Assembly (NCBI GenBank): GCA_023614405.1
Contig: CM042689.1
Location: forward strand, 330,064,305-330,128,304
Source: Avena insularis
Taxonomy: Eukaryota; Streptophyta; Magnoliopsida; Poales; Poaceae
Length of the DNA: 64,000 bases
Direction: 5' to 3'
The number at the start of each line of letters is the position of its first letter. The first letter of the stretch is position 1. The notes below the pieces were generated by a model. That model worked only from the letters and a program-made list of their open reading frames with translations. It did not search any database and had not been told where the DNA came from. This document shows positions 1 through 12,100 of this stretch, piece by piece. The position numbers were made by a program, and so were the translations under genes.

Positions 1-199
1 CAACCTCCACACGCGCCCGCTGCACCAGCGCTGACGACGGCAGATCCGCCAGTAAGCGGCGAGGAGACGCAACTCTCCCGTCGAGATCTCGGCCCACAAG
101 TGTGCGAGAGCATCGCGGGACAGCTCCCGCCGGCGAGGGGTGTGGCGATGAAAAGTTCCTGGATGGGGATGACCGGTTCCGTCAGCGCGTTGGTTTTTT

Positions 200-330
200 T
201 TTTGGGATGTTTGACTTGGCGGTGGCAGTGCCGTAACATGGCCGAATCATAAGGGCAAAATCGACCAGCAAAAAATCGGAACGAAAATCGGGAGGACGAA
301 CCTACCGTTATGTAAATTAGTAGATACTAG
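200..330. repeat. Repeat 3' end, copy 1
   Basis: This stretch shares an ordered set of blocks with 5725-5865: a 'gcggtggca' block, an 'aaaatcggaac' block, then 'gacgaacctacc' and finally 'gtaaattagtagata'. The two copies lie in the same orientation about 5.5 kb apart. They look like the 3' ends of two members of one repeat family. I do not recognise the family. The sequence from 1 to 200 is GC-rich and shows no gene I can support. Confidence 0.5.
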
Positions 331-1600
331 CACACGTGCCCGTGCGTTGCACCGGAAGAATAAATATATATCGGTGTTTCATAGAAACCACCCAGTTTCA
401 ACATATTCACGGCGTGTTCCGTGGTTATGCACATGGCTGCTTCAGCTAGCCCATTTCCACCGCTAGCTCATATTACTTGGCAAAGGCCTTCACCTCCTCG
501 AGGTAAGCAAGTAGATAAAGTAGAGAAAAGCCGATATATCGTTGGGGGAGTTGAGATGCAGATTGACCCAATCTACCAAAATTGTCATGATGATTCGATC
601 CATGGTCATGAGGAGAAAAGCGGTTGGCGGTGGAAATGACAAGATGAGAGGAACACGGGGAAATACAACACCACAACCGGTTAGAAGTCCCTTAGTTATC
701 CCGAAAGTCAATTTCTTCAAGATTCGTGCTTATTTTGTTAAGAAAAGGATTTCAGATTTAGTGTTCTTGCATTATGCCACCCTGTACGTTCTATGCATGA
801 CGGATAACACCTTTATTTTATATCAAAACAACGATCCTTTATATATATTAGGTCAGTTCATGATTAATGCTATACAACTTTGTATGCATTTTCATGAAAC
901 CGTTGTTTCACTATTGAGTTGTGCGTTTTCAATATGTTTTGGTTCACGAAACCGAAAATTGCCGTGTTATATCACTACCATTGGATCATGCATCTGGTGC
1001 ATGAATCAGGTAAGGTTCATCTTCCTCGGAGCCAGGGGGAGTATAGGAAGTTTAGAAGTGAGGATACCTTCTTTGGGTGCACGTAACACTCTGTCCATTC
1101 ACGCTACTGTTGTGACAATCAAAGAAAAAGGGAAATAGGAGAGGAAAAGAAGATGTCACAATGTGTCATGTGGTTTACCCTATATTAGACCTTTTGTATT
1201 TTATCTTTGCATCATAATGATATCATGCATCATATGCATTGCATGTTTTGGCGTGCTCTTGTTAGACTCAATGGTTATTTTGCTAAAACTTATTTTGTTT
1301 TCTGTTTCTTGTTTTGAAAAATAAAACATATTGGATTTTAGTTGGCAATGTTCTAAAAGTTTGAACAATTTTATCCTTTAAAAACTGTTAGATTTTAGTA
1401 TATAGATTCATCTAAATTTTGACAAATCTGAGACATATATCTTAGGACAGAGGAAGTAGAAAATATCACTTATGAAGGAACTTTCAAGGCTGTAAGATGA
1501 AAACTGATTCTGCTATACAATTATCTACTTGTAAATGCCATTCTAGGACACCTCAACTACCGACAAGACATGAAGTTTATGGAAAATAAATCGTAGTCTT
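331..1600. other. Intergenic, no gene recognised
   Basis: It begins with 'gtgcccgtgcgttgcacc', a motif that recurs near 2425 beside another repeat end. The rest is AT-rich. The longest open frame (542-1138, plus) has no recognisable domain and its composition looks like random reading of AT-rich DNA. I see no supported gene, RNA or transposon here. Confidence 0.5.
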
Positions 1601-2019
1601 CCTCTAAAAAAGTTGACCCTGGACCAGGCCGAGACGCTCAAGTCGCTTCTCCTCCATCGAGCAAGCAATCAAGCACAACAGATCTCCACCAACCCTGCTC
1701 GCACCAGCTCGACCCCACAAGCCGCCGCCTCCTCTCGCTCGACGCTGCCTCCCATCGCCCTGCTCACCCGCTTCTCTCGCCTGGCATCGCCATCGCCACA
1801 GAAGCTCAGGCCCAGCTCGCCTCCAACCCCACGGTCCTCCCATCACCTCATCCTCCGATCCGAGCTCTAGCTGCGCTCTTCCCCTTGGATCCCATTGCCA
1901 AATCTTCCTCTCTCTCTCGCTTGCCCTCCTTCAAATCTTGTCTCCTCGACCAGCTCATCGGAGCTCCCCGCCTCCCCATCCAGAAATCATCATCTGCTTC
2001 CTCTCCGCCTAGCCACCCA

Positions 2020-2400
2020 AATTCCATTCTATCTCATTAAGCTCATGTTGCTTGGCTTGTTGACAACAACCGGCAAAAGTATATAAATCGGTTGGACTCA
2101 ATGTGAGGAATCGATGTGGGACTATTCAACACTAATATATCGTACGTAGTCAAAATCCATCGAGAACACAGAGCCCGAGTAAATTCACTCTAACCGGCCC
2201 AGTTTGTTGGATTGGGGCCAACTTCTCACAGCTCGGGCAATTCTTTTTTGACGGGCCCAGTTTGTCGGATACGCTCACAGCTCACGCAATTTTTTTACGG
2301 GCCCAATTTGTTGGATATGGTGGAAAGGTAAATCCGTCTAAAAAAGTGTTGGACCGGAAGAAACACTTCGTGCTTTATTATTAGGTATAGATATAGATAT
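2020..2400. repeat. Diverged repeat, copy A
   Basis: Several blocks recur in order at 3280-3710: 'atctcatta', 'cttgttgaca', 'aaagtatataaa', 'gactattc' and 'ttggaccggaagaaacac'. The copies differ by many substitutions and indels, so they are old. Copy A ends in a short hexanucleotide run (gatata units, about 2387-2410). The GC-rich stretch at 1615-2000 in front of it may belong to the same element. No family name can be given. Confidence 0.5.
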
Positions 2401-3279
2401 AGATATAGATAGCAAACAATGCCCGTGCGTTGCACTGGGACAGAAAAATGCACGTAACCTTTAAAAAAGAAAAACACATATACATGTGCACACAAAATCT
2501 CATAAAAAAAACACACGGGCAAAGATCTATGAGAAAACACGAGCACACGTGTATCTTTTGATCCTCTTTCTCAATCGACGGTTGACGATGCCCGGCCACG
2601 CCCATTCTAGTCGCAGCCACACACCAGCGAGGCTCGGCCCCGGTCTCTTTCACCAATTTCCCACCACATTCGCCTATGCCTACGCGTGTGACCTGACAAT
2701 CCTAACTTCGTCTTTTGCAGTTTCGATCACTACCGACCACATCTGCCATCGCAAATAATATTTTAATCGACGTGTCTTCAGGACATACATGGCGCGCTCT
2801 GAATACTTTCTCCGCTCATGGCTTTAGCTAGACCCTGATAAACGTGTGTCAATGTCATTAGAGTCATGTGTCGCCACGCTAGCCGACCCCATAGTCGAAT
2901 AGGTCTAATTTTTCCATTTTATGTTTGGTCTCTCCTTTTATTATTAATTATTTTTAAAAGGTATATATTTTTTAGATGAATCTAAAAATAGAGTGTTATG
3001 GTAGAAATTTTGTGCATGTTTATGACGTGGAGGTGGTAGCTTCCGTTGCATTGCCATCCATTTAGCAACCACACATTGCCAGCAGACCAAGTATCTGACG
3101 GTCTCGTATGTATTTTCAAATTCATCCATAAATACCCTTTTCGTTTCAGATTCAATTAGGCAAACACACTTCACGAGCACCGAGCCACAAGTCAACCCTC
3201 AACCCCCTTAGGGCACCAAGCCTGGACGCATACGCCGGCCCTATTGCTCAACCTCCGTCTTCAGTTCCCAACACTTCCA

Positions 3280-3710
3280 CCGGCACCGTTCTGTTTTATC
3301 TCATTGAGTTTCTCTTGCTTGCCTTGTTGACAGCTAATTTTTGAAAGTATATAAACTGGTAGAATTTGTTTTAAGAAAGCAATGTGGTACTATTCTTCTC
3401 GGCAAGGGCTCAGGGCAGCAGATAGCAACGTGGGTTAAATTGTTAAACACAAATCTTTTTTTAAAAAAGGCGAACGGTGAAAGGCCTTATTTATTTAAAA
3501 CGGCCCATGAAGAATTGTAATCGCCTGCTACCAACTACCAAGTGCGTACGAGCTTGTTCTGAAACGTTTTTATTTTTTGTGGTGAGCTATTCTTTCGTGA
3601 AACGTTTTTTTCACTTATTAGGGGTGTCATGATGGTATTATATGTATTTTGGTGGGAGGGTAAAACAGTCCAAAAAAATGTTGGACCGGAAGAAACACTT
3701 CGTCCTTTAA
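3280..3710. repeat. Diverged repeat, copy B
   Basis: This is the second copy of the element described at 2020-2400, in the same orientation. Its 3' block 'ttggaccggaagaaacac' is near 3682. Between the copies (2460-3280) and from 3720 to about 4640 I see no gene, only AT-rich intergenic sequence with short microsatellite runs such as the 'tctctctc' run near 3850. Confidence 0.45.
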
Positions 3711-4639
3711 ACTGAACCTCGACAATACGAGCAGAGCTGGTTTAAAATTAAGCCCATAGCTTTTAAATGTTAAGTACTAATTTTGCACCAAAATTATATG
3801 CATGATTCATGCTAGCCTTACGTATTGCATTATTTTCAGATTATCTATCTCTCTCTCTCATATTGGGCAGACAAGAAACTGATAATTTTGTTGATTGTTG
3901 ATGCCATTCCCTCTTTTCCATTGTCAAGAATCCGTGGTTTGCAAAGTCAAAATATCTCTACAATGCATGGTTTTCAACCATGTTTGTTGACGGTTTAACC
4001 TCCCTAGAAGTTTCACGAGTTAAGACAGTTTTACCTCTCCTAGTTTTATATATTTTGGATAAGGTAGAACCTGCTTATGGTTAATTGCAAAAGTAAATAG
4101 AGAAGCATCAACAAGTTCATTCTTAGACAAAACAGCAGCATTCGCTCCGAGTGTCAGCCCAAGGTTAATGCAGTTATACCAAAACAAAAGTACATATATA
4201 TTATCCATTAAATGGAATGTAATAAGTATGTAACACAGTGAACAATGCAGTCAACACTATTTCCCTGCACCAATACACGTACTCCAACACTTGTATAATC
4301 CCCACCTGAAAATTCCTGTAAGTATTTGAGTACATAAGCTAGCTAAAAAAAATGGATGAAGGAATCCTCTCAGTGTTTTGATTTTAAAGGTTGCGGAGGG
4401 ATTGGTTGGCATAAGTAATTCTTATTTCCATTTATAGAATTAGAATTTCATCTTATGAAAATGCTAAGAACACTGGTACAGAGCTGGAGCACATATAATT
4501 GCAATTTACAATTTCTCTATACTAATGTTCTTACTATCTCCGGTGAGCTGGTGCATGAAGTGCTAGATTATTTACACCTAGGTTCGTTCGTCACAACAAG
4601 CCTGAATCCATCAATTCAGAATAAGCAGCTAGAAGAAGC

Positions 4640-5720
4640 GTGAGTGTCATCCTCTGCCTGTGCTCACCAACATAGCTAGCTATTTTGTTAAATGTCTGTC
4701 CGTGTGAGCCAGCTAGCATAATGCAGGTGACACCGCTGCGCTACCACCGCCTCAAGACCATGAGCTGGCTGGCTACATGGCGACAATGATTCAACATGTC
4801 ACAGACACTTTGTCCGGATATCGCCCAAGCGGCAGATTCATCCGGAGTTTCTGCTGGGTGCGGATCTCGTCGGACGAGAGGGTAGGGAAACAGATCAAGC
4901 CACCTCTGGTGCCTGCTAGATGAGGCCATGGAGTCAAACAACTCGTTCCAGGTCAACATGGCCGCTCCGGATAATCAGCGACAGATCACCCGCCATAGTC
5001 AAGATCGAAGGGAAGCGAGATTAGTCGGCCACCGGTCAAGCACTGAAGGAGGTGGGCATTCGGGAGCTCGCCGCGTCGCCGTCGGCCAACATGACCTTGC
5101 TGGTCGATCCCAAGCCACACTCGGCCCGATTCGCCTCTTTCCAGACGAGGCCACCGCTCCGGCTCTGCTGGTCAAGCTCGACCCGATCCGCCCTTCGCCG
5201 TGCATCGATCCGCCAACAAGAAGGTCAGCGGAGGCGGTCACCATTGGGATTTTTTCTCCCATGGGAAGGATGACCGCGATGTCACCGCCTCCGCCTGTCG
5301 GCCACCCCACGCCGTCGACCTCGCCTGGCCTCTGCCGCCTCTGGTCTCTTCAGCAGCGCCACGAAGCGAGATCGACAAATCCAAAATTCTGAGGCACCTC
5401 CAAATTAATTTCCAATAGGCCAGCGCGAGATCGAGCGGCGGAGGGCAGCCACGGAGAACTTCGATTCACCTCCTCCATGCCCTTGCCGTTAAGGGAGGAA
5501 GGGTATCGAAGGGTCCCGATGAGCTTGAGGCGGCACTATGGGCGCCACGTCGAGAGCTGCGAGGACGACGGAGAGGAGGGCAAAGGCGGTGAACGATCCC
5601 GACGAGCTCGAGGGCGGTGCTCTGGTATGACGGATCGAGCTGCAGCCAATGGAAGGAGAGAGCGAGAGATGCAACAGAATGGAGGAGGAGGCGAGGCGGC
5701 TGACCCGGTGTGCTAAACGA
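4640..5720. other. GC-rich intergenic block, possible captured exon material
   Basis: The base composition changes sharply to GC-rich, like a grass exon. Open frames exist on both strands (4928-5392 plus, 4999-5310 minus), but none shows a domain, splice-site set or codon pattern I recognise. The block is followed by the repeat 3' end at 5725-5865, so it may be the body of that element, perhaps with captured gene fragments. I do not call a gene. Confidence 0.3.
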
Positions 5721-5724
5721 ACCG

Positions 5725-5872
5725 TTTAGTTTTTATTTTACTTAGCGGTGGCAAACCATGTAAATACCCCAAACAGGCAGGGGCAAAACCGTCCAACGAA
5801 AAATCGGAACCAAAGTTTTGACGGACGAACCTACCTCTGTGTAAATTAGTAGATAGATAGATAGATAGATTT
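5725..5872. repeat. Repeat 3' end, copy 2, with ATAG microsatellite
   Basis: It is homologous in block order to 200-330 and ends in 'gtaaattagtagata', which here continues into about five more ATAG units (to about 5870). The shared terminal block suggests the 3' boundary of a mobile element family. The family is unknown to me. Confidence 0.5.
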
Positions 5873-6124
5873 GCTAAAAACCTAAAATACATGAAATCAA
5901 ACAACTGCTTTGGCTTCTCAACCCCTATAATAAAAATAAAAATACATAAAACCAAACCAAAGATCCTTTTGGTACTGGAGGTTGCATTGACGTGCATAAC
6001 TTTCATAGAGCCATGATCTTAGGACCAAAAGCAACAGGCAACCAAACACAGCATATATCAACCCCTTTGCTTGCCTCTCCCCTGTTTCCCATCCCGCCGT
6101 CGCCGCTCTCCTCCGCTGTGTGTG

Positions 6125-9100
6125 ATGTTGTCACGATGGATGCCTGCCGCCGGGCGCCAGCTAGGGATGCTGGCCAGGCTGCGCTCACGCGCTTATTCCC
6201 ACGGGAGGGTGTTCGACGCAGCGGCCCGGGACGGCGAGCTTCGGCTGTTCGTTGTCGCCGGTGAGGTCTCCGGCGATTCGCTCGCTTCGCGCCTCATGGC
6301 GTCCCTCAGGGAGCTCTCCCCCGTACCCGTCCGTTTCGCTGGCGTTGGCGGGTCTGGTTTAACTCCTGTTCCTACATTTTTTTCGATTCACTTTTTATCC
6401 TAGCAAAATATTATGGCGTTTTGACCCCGCTGAACATCTAATAAATAGCTGTGAGAACACTGAGCTTTATGTTATTCTTCCATGCCAATATCCATCGGTG
6501 CATTGTACAGTTACAAATCTTCGTTTCACAGAAAATTTTATGGTTGCTGTTATGCAAGACGTGCTTCATACAACGGCTAATTGGAATCGAGGGAAAATAG
6601 GAGGGGGAATTTAGCTCTGGATTGCATTTATTCCGGTCAAGAAGTGTTCAAATGTTCAGATTATGTACTGGTCATAGGATTAGGTTCCATCTGTAGTTCT
6701 AGTCTGCAGGGAGGAGGAAGTACAGTTTTAGTGAGTATTTTGCTAGGATTCCAATTTTTTCATCAGAGTGACAGGAGCAGGGAATTCTGTCTTTTTAATT
6801 CCTGTATACTAGTTTTTGGTTATCCTTTAGGCAATTGGTTCATCGGTTCCAGAAGAATTAAGGACGATGTCGCACTCTTTCTGTTTTCAAGGTGATATGT
6901 CAACATTGGAGAGGATTTAGGGCAGAGAAAGAAAATTGGGGAACAAATGTTCATCTGACACAATTGAGAAGACAGAAAACACAATTGTTCTCTTCTTCTC
7001 TTCAAAATAGGATGGAATGAAGACGGATCAGCACATGTGTATACAGCAAATGTGACATCAGAGTTGCTTTATTTTTTAATCCTTCTTTTATCTTCATCAG
7101 AAGAAAACAAAATGGAGGATCAATTTTTGTGGAGTTATCACTGCAGACAGATGTTTGATCTTGTTAATGTATGCACATACTTCTTGATCAAATGCCAACG
7201 GGTTGATGTTTGCATCCATCTCTTTCTTTGTGTTATATCTGTACAGACACGAAGTGAGTTAATTTTTGTGTTTCAACATATCTGTGCATAATCAGTTCAG
7301 CACTATTGTTGCATCATTTGCTTTTCCATATACGATTTGATCCTAACCCAATACCAAGTTGGATCACACATTTTTTGCAAGATTGATCGTTCATTTACTT
7401 ACTCATTAATATACTTTTGTCGATTAGGGAATTAATGTGCAAGGAAGGCTTGCGATCACTTTTTCCAATGGAAGAGATTGCCATAATGGGTTTGTGGGAA
7501 CTGCTGCCACACATATATAAGATCAAGGTGCATCTCTGGTGTCTCTCGTGCTTTGCTTCCTGTTTGTATGTACTTGAATGTTGGTCATACCCATTTTAGT
7601 TTTGCAGAGGAAGATCGCGGATACTGTAGATGCTGCTATACTATTTCGGCCTCATGCTGTAGTTACCGTTGATTCAAAGGGGTTCTCGTTTCGCCTTCTG
7701 CAGCAATTAAAATGTAATTCTTTCGGTGAAAGCATTTTTTACCATACCATAATTTCATTCAAACAACCAAATTTACATTTTTTTATGAGAAAACATGGTA
7801 AAGTATCTCTGTTGTCCAGGTAGATACAATCAAAAGGTTGACAGCCCTCTGCATGTCCATTATGTTGCACCGTCATTCTGGGCCTGGAAAGGTGGTGAAA
7901 GCAGGCTCTTGAAGTTGCGTAATTTTGTGGACCATATGTTGTGTATCCTTCCATTCGAGGAGGAAATTTGCAGATTAAATGGATTGCCTGCCACATATGT
8001 TGGTCATCCCTTATTGGACGATGCTGCTGGCTTAAATGTGGTAGGGACTGTACTTAAAGGAAAAATATGGTTGGAATTGTGTCGCTTTGCTGTAACATCA
8101 ATGCCATCAAACTGATACTGAACTGAATATTTTTCTGTCCAAAACTCAACCCATTCCACCCATCTGTGCACCCAAACACATGTACTTACTTTCTGTTTGT
8201 CTTCTCGCCAGATGTCTCATTAAGATCTGTTGCATAATGACATTCTACTTACTTACTTTCTGTTTGTCTTCTCGCCAGATGTCTCATTAAGATCTGTTGC
8301 ATAATGACCTTCTACTTACTACAGTGAATGTTACATCTACAGTCATATGATCGACAACATGGTCAAATATATCTGCATAAACTAATATCTGTTAGCTATC
8401 TAATTTGTAGTACCACTTCATAGGAGTAATGTCAAGGCAAGATCTTGTCAAAAATTCCATGTTCACTTGTCACTGTCATTGATGGATAATAAAGCCTATC
8501 TCTTTTGCCAACAAAGGTGGCTCATATCCATTTGGGCTTGGAGAAAGAATTATTATAGTAACCCTTCTCTGGAATCATACTCACTTTAAAAGTGGACAGG
8601 TGGGAGACCACAAGCCTTAGCGTGGACATAGAAATCCAACGAGCCAAAATCTCATCCAAGCATGATAGTAGTTAGGGGCACACAAGAGGGACAGAGGCTA
8701 GATCATGCTTAGCCCTAGATTTTTGCATAAGAAAAAGGTTCGAGAGGGTTGTGAGAGTGGTGTTCCCTTGCATTCTTTTGAGATTTTGCATCAAAATTTT
8801 CTATGCTGAGATGATGCTGACATGGAGTAACTACTAAAGGTTGTCTTGACTTCTACAATTGACTAAAATGTTCCATTTATCAAACTAAGCATGAGCATTT
8901 TGATCCGATCTACTGAAATCGCTGATATCATGTAAATGAATCACTAAGACTAGTCATTTCAATTTTTTATACCTTATGTCTACTAAATTTCCTAGGACCC
9001 GGAGTTATCTTCTGACAAGTCCACGCATCAACGAAGTGCTGAAGCTTTTCGACTGGAGTATGGACTGTCGCCAGGTAATTAAATGTGTCACTCATTATGA

Positions 9101-12100
9101 ACATAATTCTAGATTGTCAGTGCAAACAATCATTTTCATTTTTGTGTTTTTCTTCCTGTATTTATCAGATTTGTGTACTGTATGTGTTGATTATTGTAAT
9201 TGTTTAATCACATGGTATTAAATATGTTGATCGATGCATTCCTATGAATTATCATCAAGGAAACATATAACATGGAGATTATTACAGTTCAGTTTCCCAT
9301 AACTTTTGGGAAGACATGCTCTTTCATATGGATCTGGGAATAACAAAGAACCGCGTACTATTTTCCAAATACTAACACCAAGGTCCATGTTTACCAGTAG
9401 AACAACTTCAAATGTGCAGACCACTCTGGCATTTATTAACTTACAATGGAATGTGGGCACACTTGCACTGTACTAACTGCCACTGCCAGCTAAGTTATTA
9501 TATAGTATGATCTGTTTAGCATGAGATGCAAAGCAAATGGATGGCCAAATGTCTTAGCAGCTATCCTTATCTTGTGATGGCATTTATAATTTTGACCTGT
9601 AATTTGCGACCTGGTGAAAGAAGGAACATATAGGTAACGTAAAAGGGAAACTACATAGAACTAAGAGATGATGATATGTCCAACTCTTCTGTCCTTATAT
9701 GATTGATACGATCCACATTTTATTTGTTTTTCACATAATGAAGACCATCATTTGATGCACCTCTCTGTAACTGTCCCAAGATTTCTCAATTGGGTAAATT
9801 TTAATATGCATGTGATTGTCGTGCTATTAATGCATGTGTCTATTTCCTAACGAGAAATACTCCTTTGATAGATGCCACAATCTTAACCATGCTGCCTGGA
9901 AGCAGGATGCAGGAAGTAGCTCGTATGCTTCCAATCTTCTTGCGAACTGTGCAACATCTAAGTCATACATTAAATGAACTGTCACTAGTCATCCCAGTTG
10001 CTCCACATCGGGACGTGAAGACCTATGTTGAAAATGTAGCTCAGTCAGTGCCATTTCCGGTGGTACTGATACCCGGAGGGTCCCTGGAAAAAAGATATGG
10101 TGCATTCAACGTAAGCTCACTTCTTTTAAGTTACACGACTCTAATTCTCATGCACCAAATTTCCTTTGGGTATCACCATTTTGGAGTGCAGATATTTTTT
10201 CACTTATTTAGCGCATGTGAAGATTGAATACCTTTCAAAGCACCATACCGCGCTAACATGTAAATCATGCATTGCAATTTGTTCCAAATTGATTCATATT
10301 TTTTGTGTGGGGAAGAAGGATTCGTGTTAGTGTGTTCCTTTACAACTGTCTTGTGCCCCATAGCCCCAGAATATGACTGATTAAGTTAGCATTAGCATTT
10401 TCATCTTGCTGTTGGACTATATAGGATCAAAATCTCTATTACTTTATGCAGTGGTTGGTTCCTGTAACACTACAGCCTGAAAAGACTAGCTTCTCTGCAC
10501 TATGCCAATCCCTAGATCGGTTCATTGGCGCACATAGAATAGATGAATAACAAAGTAATATCCGTGTATCATAAATAAAGCGGCGATCCAGAATATTCAA
10601 TTATTACAAAGTTTCTTAGCTCGGAGGTTAGCACAAATTATTCAAGTATCAAATAGCATAAATAAATCCTCCATCTTCAAATTGTGCCACAGGTGAACAA
10701 GTGTCGAGTGGAGTACCGCGATCTAAACAATCACTCAGAGTCGGAATAACCTGCAACATGAAACGTTGCAGTGACGAATGGTCAACACATTGAATGTATG
10801 GCAAGTAGGGCTAAGTAAGAAGACATAAGACCTAGCAACTACATACTTATTTGGCTAGGTGGACCTTTGGCTAATTTGCAAGCATTACAAATACTTTTAT
10901 CCTACTTTCAACAAATAGTTTTGCTCTTTACAAACCCAATTAAGTTAACCCATCAAATTTTTAAGAAATTATGAAGTTGGGATGAGCAAGAAACATGTCA
11001 TAACCTCCAAATCTAGCAACTCAATTTGTCCATAACCGGGGACACGGCTAAGTACTTAGATTAGACACCATGTGATTGTGATTGTTGCCTCTCTGACCAT
11101 GATGGCGATGTCCATTCCCTCCGTGATGCTGGTGACCATTACCACCACGGTGGTTATGTCCGTTGCCTCCATGCCTAGGATATCCAAAATGTCCATCATA
11201 AGAAGTACGGACCCTGTGGTGTGATCCCGAGTGGCGATTGTTGCTATACTTCCTCTTACGGTTCTCCACTTGCTTTTGCTTGCCTTCGAGAATCCTGGCC
11301 TTGTCCATCAGATCTTGGAATGTAGGACAGTAGACCACCGACAACTAAAGAAAGAGCCCATCATTCAGGACATCTAAGAACCTGTTCCTTCTTTCGGTAC
11401 CAGTATCCACATCTTTAGCAGCATAGTGAGATAGGTTGTTGAATTCTTCGATGTATTCCGACACCGTGCGATTTATCGAACGCATGTTGTGGAATTCCTT
11501 TCTCTTTAGGCTTGGAACACCAGACGAGACATGATTGGTCCTGAAGCCTTCCTCAAACATAGCCCAATGGTGGGACACATTTCAGATTATTCAGTTCTTA
11601 AACGCTCCTGAGCCAATGATCGCACTTGATTGGCTGCGCTCTGTGAACAAGGATCTGATCACTGTGGGCTGTAGTGATGCTGAGAAAGTGAGGTTTGATG
11701 CTCACTTGCTGGAAGGACAAGCCGTTTCATGGTGGGACACATTTCAGATCACTCATCCACTGTCACTTGGGCTATGTTTGAGGAAGGCTTTAGGACCAAT
11801 CATGTCTCATCTGGTGTTCCAAGTCTGAAGAGAAAGGAATTCCGCAACCTGCGTACGATAAATTGCACGGTATCGGAATACATTGAAGAATTCAACAACC
11901 TATATCGCTATGCTCCTGAAGATGTGGATACTGATACCAAAAGGAGGGAGAGGTTCTTGGATGTCCTGAGTGACGAGCTCTCTCTTTAGCTGTTAGTGGT
12001 CTACTGTCCTACATTCCAGGATCTGATGGACAAGGCCAGGATTCTTGAAGGCAAGCAGAAGCAAGTGGAGAACCATAAGAGGAAGTATAGCAACAATCGC

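Noticed and set aside
542..1138. 198-codon open frame on the plus strand
   Set aside because: AT-rich sequence, no domain, no plant-gene codon pattern and no splice or promoter context. Likely a chance frame.
4928..5392. 154-codon plus-strand frame and opposing minus-strand frames in GC-rich DNA
   Set aside because: GC-rich sequence opens frames on both strands by chance. No recognisable blocks are present and it lies inside a probable repeat.
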